In this document: piece by piece, positions 44,895 through 54,176 of the stretch
Numbering within the stretch: the stretch's first letter is position 1
Layout: every line of letters starts with the position of its first letter
NCBI RefSeq assembly: GCF_008122205.1
Contig: NZ_PHNJ01000010.1
Span: 116,051 to 180,050, forward strand
Reading direction: 5' to 3'
Length of the DNA stretch: 64,000 nt
Source: Natronococcus pandeyae
Lineage (GTDB): Archaea; Halobacteriota; Halobacteria; Halobacteriales; Natrialbaceae
Notes under the pieces: model-generated
Database searches by the model: none
What the model was told of the DNA's origin: nothing
The model's input: only the letters and a program-made list of their open reading frames with translations
Position numbers and translations under genes: made by a program

Positions 44895-46646
44895 ATGGCT
44901 GACTACGACCTCGTTGGCGTTGAGGTCACTCACGAGGATCCAGACCCGCTTCTGAAACGATCAGAGGAGAAAGAGAGCGGCGAACATCTCCATACTGTTC
45001 AAGCCCTCCGGCTTGAGGCAGGTCAGCCGGACTCCGAACTTCGGTCTCTGAAGAAACTCGATGATGAGTCTGTAAAGCTTCTCGAGCATCAAGTCGATGC
45101 GGCCTACCGAGCGCTATTTGAAATGGATGGGAAAGCACTCCTGGCCGATGAAGTCGGCCTCGGGAAGACTATCGAGGTCGGAATGATTCTCAAGGAGATG
45201 CATTACCGTGCGACCGATGACTCGGTACTCGTTCTAACGCCGGCCCAGTTAGCAAAGCAATGGCAAGGCGAATTGTTGGAGAAGTTTGGTCTCGACTTCG
45301 TTTGTAACTATGACGATGAGTTCGACGGTTTTGATTCACACGACCATATCATCGCGAGTATCGACACCGCGAAAAGCGATCGGTACCGCGAAACCGTCCT
45401 CGAGAGAGACTGGAACGTTCTGGTTCTCGACGAGGCCCACTACGTTAAAAACGAAGAAACGGATCGATATGATCTAATCGATGCTCTCACCTACGATTAT
45501 GCCTTCTTTCTCACCGCGACTCCGATTCAGAACGAGCTAACCGATCTCTACAATATCATTTCGCTACTTCGACCCGGACTATTCGGTAGCAGAGACGCCT
45601 TTCACCATTATTTCGTGAACAACAGTCAGGAGACACTCGTAAACCGGGAGGAGTTGCAGGACCGTCTCAACAGAGTCATGATCAGAAACAAACGAGCCGA
45701 GACGGATATCGATTTTACAGAACGAAATATCGATACCCGTACCTTCGAGACGACGTGCGAGGAACGGCAACTCTACGAGGCGGTTTCGGACTACGTTCGT
45801 GGAGCCTATAGCGAAGATCAGGGGCAAAAGCTGGTCCTAATGCTCCTCCAGAAGGAGGTAGTTAGTAGCCCAGCAGCACTCGAGCAGACGATTGAGAAGC
45901 GACTTCACGAGCAATCAGAACTCACTCATGCCGACGAATTGGAGTCAATTCTCGATCTGATCGAGAACATCGAGACGGTCACGAAGCAGGACCGATTACT
46001 CGATATCGTCGAAGAGGCACGCGAGCACGTCGAAATGGGTCGTGTCATCGTATTCACTCAGTTCCGAGCGACGCAACGAGAAATCCTCGACCGACTGGCT
46101 ACTGAGGGGTACACTACCCATGCGTTCCACGGCGGCCATTCGAGTCAAGAGAAGGAGGGGATTGTGGCGAATTTCGAAGAAGAAGGGGGTGTGTTAGTGT
46201 CAACAGATGCAATGAGCGAAGGCCGAAATCTCCAGTTCTGTAATATCATGGTCAACTACGACTTACCCTGGAACCCGATGAAAGTAGAGCAACGAATCGG
46301 GCGCATCCATCGGATCGGTCAGAAACGGGAGGTCTACGTCTTCAATATGGCGCTTGAGAATACTATCGAAGAATACGTGCTCGATCGCCTCTACCACAAG
46401 ATCGATCTTTTCCAGCAAACTGTCGGCGAGCTAAGCGCAATTCTCACGCGGCTCGAAGACTCCAGTACGAGCTTCGAAGACGAAATCTTCGAACGCTTGG
46501 TCGAGGCCGATTCAGAGATCACCCTCGAGAACGATTTCGATGCGATGGCTGTCGACCTCCAAGAACAGCAAGACCTCGCGGAGAAACTCGAGGAGTTCAA
46601 CAACGGCGTATTCGAGGGCTTCGATCTGGGGGCGAGCGATGACTGA
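44895..46646 (+). CDS. SNF2/RapA-type helicase-like ATPase
   Basis: A 583-residue SNF2-family ATPase close to the RapA/HepA group. Motif I is DEVGLGKTIEVGMILKE (about 86-103), DEAH is LVLDEAHYVKN (about 178-188), motif III is FLTATPIQNEL, and motif VI is QRIGRIHRIGQKREVY (about 458-473). It is shorter than bacterial RapA (968) and lacks its N-terminal Tudor-like domains. SNF2 enzymes translocate on dsDNA. It is divergent from the DUF499-DUF1156 operon (141 nt between starts) and overlaps the next gene by 8 nt. It is the remodelling or translocase arm of the putative defence module. Confidence 0.85.
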   Translation: MADYDLVGVEVTHEDPDPLLKRSEEKESGEHLHTVQALRLEAGQPDSELRSLKKLDDESVKLLEHQVDAAYRALFEMDGKALLADEVGLGKTIEVGMILKEMHYRATDDSVLVLTPAQLAKQWQGELLEKFGLDFVCNYDDEFDGFDSHDHIIASIDTAKSDRYRETVLERDWNVLVLDEAHYVKNEETDRYDLIDALTYDYAFFLTATPIQNELTDLYNIISLLRPGLFGSRDAFHHYFVNNSQETLVNREELQDRLNRVMIRNKRAETDIDFTERNIDTRTFETTCEERQLYEAVSDYVRGAYSEDQGQKLVLMLLQKEVVSSPAALEQTIEKRLHEQSELTHADELESILDLIENIETVTKQDRLLDIVEEAREHVEMGRVIVFTQFRATQREILDRLATEGYTTHAFHGGHSSQEKEGIVANFEEEGGVLVSTDAMSEGRNLQFCNIMVNYDLPWNPMKVEQRIGRIHRIGQKREVYVFNMALENTIEEYVLDRLYHKIDLFQQTVGELSAILTRLEDSSTSFEDEIFERLVEADSEITLENDFDAMAVDLQEQQDLAEKLEEFNNGVFEGFDLGASDD

Positions 46647-47808
46647 CGCAACGTTTGCAGTGACACAATCCAAAGTTGAGCAGTTCACGCGACAGTACCT
46701 CGAATCACTCGGCTGTTCGATCGACGACCGAGGACAGGAATGGGCCGTAGCCGTTCCCGAAGATGCGAACACCACCATCGAGCCCGGCGAATTCACGCTC
46801 GTTCGTTCGGCCGACGAGGAAGAATTGGATGAAGACGAGCGGTTCCTCCATCCCGAGAGCACGTTCTTCCAGGAATTAGTAGAGGAAGCTGCTGATCGCG
46901 CACCGATCGGCTCGATGACGCTAACCGCTGACGACGTCGATATTCGAATCCCCGAGTGGATAACCGAAAGCGACGCCGAAGTAGGCGACACCTCGTTTAC
47001 TCCCTATTACGATCGAACGGCGCTAACTGTTCTGTTTCGTGTAAGCATCGAAACGGTCAGCGAGTACCAAACGCAACTCCTCCGTGCAATTTCGCTCGAC
47101 ATCCGCTCGAAGGAGCCGGTACCGGAGATCACGAACGAATATCTCGAGCGAACGGATATGGGGGGTGGGGACTTGCACGAACGGACTGATGAGCTGTCGG
47201 AAGAGCGACTACATGATCTTCTCACGACTGCAAGTGAGGAAGTTCAAGAGCAAGTCCAGCCCGATATCGATGAGATTCATGACGATGCATCTCGAGCCGC
47301 TGATGTCGAACTCGAGGACTACCGCCGGTTACAGGAGCAGCGGATCAGCGAACTCGAAGAGGAAATCGCGAGACTCGGGGATCGGATTACGGAGTTACGT
47401 GATACGCTACAGCAGACTGATGCGGAAGCGGATCGGATGGATGTTCTTCGACGGCGGAAACAGTGTAAAGAAGAGCATGATGAGCTCCAGGCGAAGGTAC
47501 AGAATCTCCGTCGTCAACGCGAAGCCGGCTTTCCCGAGAAGCAGCAGGAAATTCGCAATCGGCATGCGCTTGATGTCACTATTGAACCCATGTCTCTCGC
47601 CCTTCTCGACTACGAGAAAGGTGAGTTAGAGATTACAATTCGCCAGGGACGGAGCGAACGCACATTCCTTGTGGCATATGGAAGCGGTGTCGGAGTTACT
47701 GAAGCGGTCGAGTGTGAAATATGCGGTCACGAACTTAGCTCCGAGAATTCTGCTCTTCTTGAGAACGGGGATATCTTCGGAGAAGGGTGCTGTGGAATGC
47801 ATGGATAG
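46639..47808 (+). CDS. Coiled-coil zinc-knuckle protein coupled to SNF2 ATPase
   Basis: A 389-residue protein with an N-terminal alpha/beta domain (1-190), a long coiled coil (about 200-315: LQEQRISELEEEIARLGDRITELRDTL, CKEEHDELQAKVQNLRRQRE) and a C-terminal beta/zinc domain (CEICGHELSSEN...CCGMHG). It starts with ATG at 46639 inside the SNF2 gene end. No nuclease motif is visible, though related islands often carry a PLD nuclease in this position. Translational coupling with the helicase implies a complex. The coiled coil may bridge DNA or tether the helicase; this is inference. Confidence 0.65.
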   Translation: MTDATFAVTQSKVEQFTRQYLESLGCSIDDRGQEWAVAVPEDANTTIEPGEFTLVRSADEEELDEDERFLHPESTFFQELVEEAADRAPIGSMTLTADDVDIRIPEWITESDAEVGDTSFTPYYDRTALTVLFRVSIETVSEYQTQLLRAISLDIRSKEPVPEITNEYLERTDMGGGDLHERTDELSEERLHDLLTTASEEVQEQVQPDIDEIHDDASRAADVELEDYRRLQEQRISELEEEIARLGDRITELRDTLQQTDAEADRMDVLRRRKQCKEEHDELQAKVQNLRRQREAGFPEKQQEIRNRHALDVTIEPMSLALLDYEKGELEITIRQGRSERTFLVAYGSGVGVTEAVECEICGHELSSENSALLENGDIFGEGCCGMHG

Positions 47809-47820
47809 TAATTTACTCGA

Positions 47821-48143
47821 GCATTCTGATCCTGGTAGAGAACGCTGATGCTCTGGTGTTCTACCAAGTCGTTGAGAAAGAGAGCCGGTACAAGTCCAAC
47901 AAACAATTTTTGGTAATCCAAAGTGTAGAGAAGGACTCTTGAAAGGTGCTGAAGTACGCGAAGGATTGCGTGCTCGAAGAGATGAACTTGTAAAAGGGTG
48001 ATGCAGAATTCAACAATCGCCTGTTGCTTGTTATGCTGTGGATCGGGTGGAGAACTACGCAAACTGGGGATATAGACGAAGTGGATTTAGGAATCACACT
48101 TGCACTCTGGTATCGGGACCACGAAGACATCCACCAGGGAATC
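47821..48143 (+). pseudogene. Truncated gene remnant cut by ISH3
   Basis: One frame reads coherently as YSSILILVENADALVFYQVVEKES..., EFNNRLLLVMLWIGW..., DEVDLGITLALWYRDHEDIHQGI. It contains in-frame TGA and TAA codons and runs straight into the left ISH3 end at 48144. No start or family is visible. It appears to be the remains of an older gene at the site of insertion. Confidence 0.35.
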
Positions 48144-49532
48144 TCAGTACTTCACAAAGCTGGTTAGTTGAGACGTCTGCTTGCTGAAGTTGTGCCTAAG
48201 AACCCACAGCAAGCAGACGGTTCAATCCACGAGGACCAGCTCCTTAACTTCCTCGTCAACACGATTGACGAGGAAGTTTCTCTCGGTCTGAGCGATAATG
48301 CTCAAATCGATGCTGAGGACATTTACGAGGTCCTCGTCGGCGCGTGCGCCGACGGGACCTCGGTCTCTACACTCTGTGAGGACAGTGAAGACTCTCCTCA
48401 CCAAAACACCGTTCTGTACCACCTCCGTGAGAAATTCGACCTCGAGTCGGTTGAACAAGTTGGGAACACGCTTCTTCAGAAGACGTACTCACTGTGCTTC
48501 CTGAGCAGGTGGAGGTCTGCGCAGACCTCCACCTGCGGCCCTACTACGGTGACGAAGACGACACAGACGGCCTCTACCACTCAGAAGCGAAACGTGGAAC
48601 CACCGCGTTCCATGCCTATGCTACACTCTACGCGCGTGTACAGAACAAGCGGTATACGCTGGCGGTGCGCCGTCTCACCGACGGCGACACCGCCAGCAGC
48701 GTCCTCGCCGAGTTTCTCGGTATTCTCGACGGCCTTGACGCTGAGGTCAAGGCCGTCTATCTTGACCGTGAATTCTACGATAGCAAGTGTCTCACGCTGC
48801 TTCAGGCGCATAACCACGCCTACGTGATGCCGATCGTTCGCTGGGGAAAGACGATCAAGCAGGAACTCTCGGAAGGCTGGAGCCGCGTCATCCAGCACGA
48901 TCTGACGGCGAAACTCGACGGTCACAGCTGGACCGTCGAGTTTCCCGTCTACATCGACTGTGCCTACCAGAATGGGCGATACGACGAACATGGGGTGGCG
49001 CGTCACAGCTACGCCGCTGACGCGCCGTTCATCAACTCACCACGAGACGCTCGATACCACTACGCGAAACGCTTCGGTATCGAGGCGACGTACCGTCTTT
49101 CCGAGCAAAGTATTGCAACAACGACGACACAAAATCCGGTGGTACGGCTGCTGTACGTTGTGGTGAGTTTGCTGTTACAGAACGTCTGGCGGTACTTGCA
49201 CTGGGAGTACGTGGCGACGCCCCGCCGTGGCGGGCGTCGCCTCTGGTCCTGGTCGTTCAAGGAGTTCATCAAGATGCTGTGCCGGGCAACATGGACGGCC
49301 CTCGCGATGCGTCGGGCCGTCCCTGCAAATCGGCCACCGGACGATCGGTTCCACCGCTAAGGCCCAACCGAGCCAGCCTTCCTGCGAGTGGCAACGCCGT
49401 CGCGTCGGCGGCTGACCGCCGCCAACAGCGACGACTCTGCTCGGTCTTCGGGCAGAACTCCCGTCAATCACTACCGATAGGATGAAACTGCGGCTTCAGC
49501 CCAAGGAGCAGGAACGCTTTGTGAGGTACTGA
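48144..49532 (+). mobile_element. ISH3-family insertion sequence, 1,389 bp
   Basis: The left end TCAGTACTTCACAAAGC (48144-48160) and right end GCTTTGTGAGGTACTGA (49516-49532) form 16/17-bp inverted repeats. The span of 1,389 bp and the encoded transposase (shared PYYGDEDDTDG and AVPANRPPDDRFHR) identify ISH3. The flanking five bases (GAATC and ATATT) do not match, so there is no clear target duplication. The transposase frame is shifted, so the copy is probably inactive. Confidence 0.85.
48192..49360 (+). pseudogene. ISH3 transposase, frameshifted
   Basis: The first part from a GTG at 48192 (MPKNPQQADGSIHEDQLL...EEVSLGLSD...IYEVLVGACADGTSVSTL) ends in a wrong frame near 48480. The rest continues one frame away from LPEQVEVCADLHLRPYYGDED to the end at 49360. 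The DDE strand shows YLDREFYDS, with Glu where Gly is usual (DRGFYDS). Both faults suggest a dead transposase. Confidence 0.8.
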
Positions 49533-49539
49533 ATATTGA

Positions 49540-50529
49540 TTAATACTCGCGGAAGTGCTCCATATATCGATCTTGTATATCAGCCATTAGTTCCTTCCCA
49601 AGTTCAAGATCTCCTACGTCCTCTACTTTCGCATATGCCATTTTCTCACCACCCATAACGGTCACATTGAAAAACTCATTCTTATAATTGACTCTGGTTG
49701 TAAGACCTTTGATAATATAATCGCCTTCTTCTGTCTGCTCCTCAATTAATTCATGTCCCGCGATATCGTCACCGTCAAGATCGATTTTTTTAATATCGCC
49801 AGATCCTGATGCTTCAGGATTATGTAATTTCACATTATCTGTATTGTATTTCACTGGTTCATCTTCCTGTCTGTCTCTGTCTTCTGAAAATGAATCGAGA
49901 AATGCATCCATTTTTTCAGATGCTTCATTGGGGGTCATAGTCAAACTCCCACAGACATTAATTCCAAAATTCGTCTTGCGATTAAATGCAGACCTAGCCT
50001 TTTGGACAGGAACAACACCTGTATTCTCAATTATAAGTAAATCTTTTTCAGGATTAATTCGAAAACGGACAGAATGTTCTTGCACAAAGTGTCTAACGTC
50101 ACCTGAAAAGTCAAGATCTGTGTTCACATCTGAATAAATATATCTACCATGGATAACCCCGTTCTGTACATTATACTGAAAACCTTCATGCTCCCCAGAT
50201 GCCTCAGGGTCATAAGCAACACTGTCAAGTGTGTTTTTAACTAAATCGACATCCAGGTTTTCCGGCTCTATTATGTTGAAGTAGGTTTCTGGGACACGCT
50301 CAACATTATCTTCAACGATCTGTTTCGATCGGATTATGAATGACTCTAGTTTCCCATCATTCCATTCAATCTCTTCAGTATAATATTCTTGAACTTGATT
50401 CCATCTCGTGAATTCCTTCTTTTCATCAAAGACCCGACGATGAACCCGTTGCATCCCTAAGAGATGTAAATTCGGCTCTAGGAAATTATTTATAACATCT
50501 AAGACCTTGTCAGTACGATTGTCAGACAT
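49540..50529 (-). CDS. Unknown ~330-aa protein, paralog A of a divergent two-gene module
   Basis: A 329-residue protein with no recognised family. Its paralog is at 54177; shared blocks are the N-terminal LxPNxHLLxxQRVHR, a RWxQV segment, ESYFNI/PETYFNI, GFQYxVxxGxIxGRYI, SVxFRIxPExxLLxxEnT, FxRKTNxxIxVCGS and a C-terminal VTVxGxxxMAYxKxExV. The first 120 residues look helical, the middle beta-rich (possibly a receptor-like sandwich), and the last 60 residues form another beta segment. It is divergent from a membrane protein gene (start 50584), 54 nt apart, so they share a promoter region. AT-rich and Lys/Asn-rich, probably transferred. Confidence 0.65.
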   Translation of the reverse strand: MSDNRTDKVLDVINNFLEPNLHLLGMQRVHRRVFDEKKEFTRWNQVQEYYTEEIEWNDGKLESFIIRSKQIVEDNVERVPETYFNIIEPENLDVDLVKNTLDSVAYDPEASGEHEGFQYNVQNGVIHGRYIYSDVNTDLDFSGDVRHFVQEHSVRFRINPEKDLLIIENTGVVPVQKARSAFNRKTNFGINVCGSLTMTPNEASEKMDAFLDSFSEDRDRQEDEPVKYNTDNVKLHNPEASGSGDIKKIDLDGDDIAGHELIEEQTEEGDYIIKGLTTRVNYKNEFFNVTVMGGEKMAYAKVEDVGDLELGKELMADIQDRYMEHFREY

Positions 50530-50583
50530 TGGCAGATGATAGTCACGTTTACATGATAAAGGTTCCCCATATGATCTGTTCCC

Positions 50584-51441
50584 ATGGATTCAGATGATGA
50601 CTTGTTGGATGAGATAGTTCTTTTTCGACAAAGTATAGAAGAATCTTTGACTAAATCTGAAGCACAAGAGCGCGCAGCGCGACAAGATCGCATCAATGTT
50701 GCAGTTGCAATCGGTATTGTCACTACGTTTGTTGCAATGTCCTCATCAAATCAGGAAATGCTCCCATCACTCCAATGTGGATGGGGATATAGCGATATTT
50801 CTTGCGTTCTATATTATCACGCTATCGCAGCTGCAGGATATATACCAACGAAGTTGACAGTGATGAATTTCTATCCAATGACTGAATCAGAACGACTACA
50901 GTACATCAACGAGCACATATTGCCGGTTTTGTACGTATTCCTGCTCATTGGTGGGTCTATAGCAGCGTTTTTACTTTTGCTGAGCATACCAATAGTATTT
51001 CCTTGGTTGGTCCCATTGTTCTTCATAGGAGAGGCAGTCATCGCTTTGCCTTTGGGCCTCAAATACTCGAAGAAATATACAGAGACTATGCAAGAAGTCC
51101 GGGCCGAGATCTCCGAAGAACCGCTTCGCCCCTCTGGAGGTAGTGGCGAAGCTACCCGGTCTTTGAAAATAGAAAATACAACTTCTCAGGATATTGGACG
51201 GAACGAGATTGAAATTAGTATTGAAGCACCAACTGGTGTTGACGTCAATGTGCCTACCGCCATTCCTCGAGGTGAAGGACTATTCGTCTTTCCTTACTCT
51301 GTTGCTTCTGGAGATCGAAGAGATATCACTCTTGAAATTAGGAAAGAACTTGCTGAGAAAGGGAATGATTCCCTCCACGTTAAAGCGACCTATGATGATT
51401 TCGTGTTAATCGAGAAAGATTTGCCCTTGGATCAATTCTAA
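50584..51441 (+). CDS. Membrane protein with C-terminal beta-sandwich domain
   Basis: A 285-residue protein. A charged helical N-terminus (1-35), TM segments near 38-55, 72-90, 112-135 and 137-157 (LPVLYVFLLIGGSIAAFLLLLSIPIVFPWLVPLFF), a basic linker, and a C-terminal domain of about 100 residues (SLKIENTTSQDIGRNEIEIS..., FPYSVASGDRRDITLEIRKELAEKGND) that resembles a CARDB/Ig-like beta-sandwich. The topology places this domain in the cytoplasm if the N-terminus is inside. It is the divergent partner of paralog A and overlaps the next, convergent gene by 4 nt. The paralog at 54177 has a partner (52952) of similar design. Confidence 0.65.
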   Translation: MDSDDDLLDEIVLFRQSIEESLTKSEAQERAARQDRINVAVAIGIVTTFVAMSSSNQEMLPSLQCGWGYSDISCVLYYHAIAAAGYIPTKLTVMNFYPMTESERLQYINEHILPVLYVFLLIGGSIAAFLLLLSIPIVFPWLVPLFFIGEAVIALPLGLKYSKKYTETMQEVRAEISEEPLRPSGGSGEATRSLKIENTTSQDIGRNEIEISIEAPTGVDVNVPTAIPRGEGLFVFPYSVASGDRRDITLEIRKELAEKGNDSLHVKATYDDFVLIEKDLPLDQF

Positions 51442-52118
51442 AATTCAGAATCAACTACATACGGTGCAATTTCATTTAAAAAGAAATTAACGAAGTCTTC
51501 TGTTTTATAGTCCGATGGCTGATATACTTCCACATATCCGCTTTCCGATGCAGTCATTTTAATCGCCTTATCCTGATATGGGAAATCTATCCCAATTTGG
51601 TTTTTGTTAGACAAATCTAGAACACTGCCAAATTCAGAGTCGTCCAACACCTGATTTCCGTATACTACTCCTTTTTCTGCGCGTCCACCAGTCCCATAAA
51701 ACCCGAGTTGCCAAATTTCTCCGATTTCTTTATCATCTGTAAATGGCTCAAGTTGGATACGTGCCCGTTCTATATGTGCTGTGGTTAGTTTTCCAATTAA
51801 ATCGTAACCAAATGTACCTTGACTATTTTCTACCAAAAGGAAGTCATCAGAGATCGCTAAAAATTCACTTGATTTAGTTACCGGGTCGAGTTCCGCAGTT
51901 TCACTGATCCCTTGGGAGCTAATTTCAGCATTTGATTCTTTCTTAAGGATTTCTGTAGCAACTTTACCTGAGTAGGCCGTTTTAGAGTCACTTAATTCGT
52001 AAGTATCTCTCACATCAACTGCCCGCTTTAGTTCGTAATCCCGGTCCGTTATCGTCCATATTTCCGACTCTAAATCGCTAAATTCGCCGTGGATCTTCCC
52101 GATGACGCCAGAATTCAT
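51438..52118 (-). CDS. Beta-rich hypothetical protein (226 aa) beside IS6
   Basis: A 226-residue soluble protein starting MNSGVIGKIHGEFSDLES. It consists mainly of short strands (EIWTITDRDYELKRAVDV, GYDLIGKLTTAHIERARIQLEPF) with a helical C-terminus (DFVNFFLNEIAPYVV). The repeated GKIxG/IGKL strands recall scramblase/tubby-like barrels, a weak guess. The ATG at 52118 is chosen because a TTTATATG box lies about 30 bp upstream, the usual spacing of leaderless genes. The reading frame continues upstream to 52193, inside the IS6 end, so an N-terminally truncated longer gene is the alternative. Confidence 0.5.
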   Translation of the reverse strand: MNSGVIGKIHGEFSDLESEIWTITDRDYELKRAVDVRDTYELSDSKTAYSGKVATEILKKESNAEISSQGISETAELDPVTKSSEFLAISDDFLLVENSQGTFGYDLIGKLTTAHIERARIQLEPFTDDKEIGEIWQLGFYGTGGRAEKGVVYGNQVLDDSEFGSVLDLSNKNQIGIDFPYQDKAIKMTASESGYVEVYQPSDYKTEDFVNFFLNEIAPYVVDSEF

Positions 52119-52188
52119 GTCCACCCACAATTGTTTCTCACCTACATATAAATGTACGCTATAATGTTTTATGGACGAATGGACAAAC

Positions 52189-52934
52189 GGCACTGTCTAG
52201 TTCAGCACCTCCTCGGCTGGCGTCTTTCCATCGAGCGACTGATGCGGTCTCTGGCGGTTATAATAATGTACGAACTGTTCAACCCACTCGCGTGCGCTTG
52301 CCCGACTGCCTACCCACGAATTATGGAAACGGTCGACTCGCATTTTGAGGGTGTGAAACCACTTTTCGATGAGGTTTCGGTCGGTGTAGTCCACCCGACC
52401 GTTCAATCCTAATCGAGCGATGGCAGTCCGATAGCCGAATTGATCGACGAGAAACTCAGCATCCGAGAGATCGTGTTTCTCGCGGAGTCCATGCAGAAAC
52501 GCAGCTGCCGGATCGGTACCGTGCCGACCAAACAACGCGACATCGAGAATCAACTTTGTCTCGGTGTCTATTGCAGAATACAACCAAGACCACTCGCCGT
52601 TGATTTTGACAGCGGTTTCGTCGACAGCGACTCGCGACGGCGACGCCGTCGGCGGATCGCGTCCGCTGTCAGCTAACCGATGTACCAGTTCCAGACCGCT
52701 CCGTGAGAGCGCTCAACGCCTAATTCAGCGAGAATCGTTGTTGTCTCTCGAAGCGAACAACCGGTCTGGTGGAGGCGGACGGCGAACGCCCTGACGGGCG
52801 TCGCCGTCCGCTCGTTCTCCCACGATTCTTCTAAATCCGCGTCATAGCACTCGCTGAGCAGGTCTGCGAGCATTCTAGTCCAATTCACTCAACGACCTGC
52901 TCGTTCCTCAAACTGGCTCAACTAGACAGTGCCA
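52189..52934 (-). mobile_element. IS6-family insertion sequence, 746 bp
   Basis: Perfect 14-bp inverted repeats GGCACTGTCTAGTT (52189-52202) and AACTAGACAGTGCC (52921-52934) bound a transposase of the haloarchaeal IS6 (ISH14/ISH15-like) type on the minus strand. The flanking octamers (GGACAAAC and AATTCCTC) differ, so no 8-bp target duplication is present. That implies a deletion or recombination since insertion. Confidence 0.9.
52197..52888 (-). pseudogene. IS6-family transposase with one frameshift
   Basis: The N-terminal part (52888 to about 52680, MNWTRMLADLLSECYDADLEE..., ending NWYIG and stop) and the C-terminal part (VAVDETAVKINGEWSWLY...YTDRNLIEKWFHTLKMRVDRF...HQSLDGKTPAEEVL) are in different frames. 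Restoring one base near 52683 (NWY...HRLADSGRDPP) joins them. The catalytic DDE residues (VDET, LVDQFGYRT, LIEKWF) are intact. It is likely inactive unless ribosomal frameshifting occurs. Confidence 0.85.
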
Positions 52935-52951
52935 ATTCCTCCCGAAGATCC

Positions 52952-54064
52952 TCACGATAGGTCCTCATCTTCTCCTTTTATATCATAGACTCTTTTTAGT
53001 GTGTCTTCATATTTTTCACCTTCCCTAATATCAATATTCTCTCTAGAAAATTTATTAATTTCAGATAGGAAATCTATATCAAGCCAGGGAGAGACTTCTA
53101 ATATATTCTCGTCTTTCTCATCGTAATGAATCGCATAGGACTTTCCGTTAGACTTTATTGTTTTTATTATTTCCCATTCAGAACATGATGAAAGAATGTC
53201 TCCAGGCATGATAACTTGCTCATCATTTTGAATAGTTATTTTTGATGCACGCTGCGACATATTTGATGCGTTCATTAGGATCGTGAGTTCATGCTGTCCA
53301 GAAGAAAATTCTGGTCGCTCAATCATATCGTAATCTCCGGGGGGATGGTGATTTTCATTATCATCCTCTACCGCAACCGCTGTTTTCACGATCTCGTCAA
53401 GCAGATCAACCCAGAAGAGATCAACTTGTTGTTCCTCACCTGGTGCGATATCTCGCTCAACAGGATTAATTTCACTCCATCGTGTATGATATTTCTTCTC
53501 TTTTATTCTACTACTTTCAAGTTTTACTGTACTATTCTTAGCGGTCGCTCTTCCTTCGTTTCGGACAATAGCTTGCACACCGATGCTGTTTGTTGCTTCA
53601 TCATCCGAACGTATATCGTCAAATACATGCCAACTTTCCGGATATTTAGTAATACTAACTCCTTCAAGCACTAAGTGTGGCTTTTTCCAATATTTATTCA
53701 ATTCAAATACAATTAGGGGAAAGACCCCAATAACTGAACCAATTATGACGGGGTCCACACCCTCATCAACAATGAATACAATGAAAGCTACAAACAAAGT
53801 TACTGCCATAACCAATTTAGAATATTGATAATGTCTCCTTTTCACGCCATAATATCTAGAAATACCTTGGCCAAGAGAATCATAGTCTGATCTAATTTTA
53901 GATAATGTAGCTAGAAATCGTTCATAGTATGGATATAGAGAAACCACGATATAAACTGTAACTAGATAAACAATAATCGCAAGAGCTGTTGGTGGTAGGG
54001 ATTGAGCCGTTGGTGCAAAAAGCTCTCTAATCCACTGGATCCAATATAAAGTGTCAAACACCAT
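52952..54064 (-). CDS. Membrane protein with Ig-like domain, partner of paralog B
   Basis: A 370-residue protein. TM segments at about 26-45 (ALAIIVYLVTVYIVVSLYPYY) and 83-122 (VMAVTLFVAFIVFIVDEGVDPVIIGSVIGVFPLIVFEL), then a beta-rich domain (about 130-290) with NSIGVQAIVRNEGRATAKNSTVKLESS and a PGEEQQVDLFW turn, resembling a CARDB or Ig-like sandwich, and a charged helical tail. Its design parallels the protein at 50584. It is divergent from paralog B (112 nt). Its stop lies 17 nt from the right end of the IS6 element, so the gene beyond it may have been removed or displaced. The function is unknown. Confidence 0.6.
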   Translation of the reverse strand: MVFDTLYWIQWIRELFAPTAQSLPPTALAIIVYLVTVYIVVSLYPYYERFLATLSKIRSDYDSLGQGISRYYGVKRRHYQYSKLVMAVTLFVAFIVFIVDEGVDPVIIGSVIGVFPLIVFELNKYWKKPHLVLEGVSITKYPESWHVFDDIRSDDEATNSIGVQAIVRNEGRATAKNSTVKLESSRIKEKKYHTRWSEINPVERDIAPGEEQQVDLFWVDLLDEIVKTAVAVEDDNENHHPPGDYDMIERPEFSSGQHELTILMNASNMSQRASKITIQNDEQVIMPGDILSSCSEWEIIKTIKSNGKSYAIHYDEKDENILEVSPWLDIDFLSEINKFSRENIDIREGEKYEDTLKRVYDIKGEDEDLS

Positions 54065-54176
54065 TTTCTTCCCATCGTGTCTATAAGTGGTCTACAAGAG
54101 TAACTAAGACATATCTATAAGATACCTTCGATATTTTCCCAAGTTCTTATCTTGGAGGGACAAGAAATCACTAATA

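Noticed and set aside
38873..47808. DISARM or full BREX.
   Set aside because: DrmB (DUF1998), DrmC (PLD), PglZ and BrxL equivalents are not present in the window, so the cluster was described by its domains instead.
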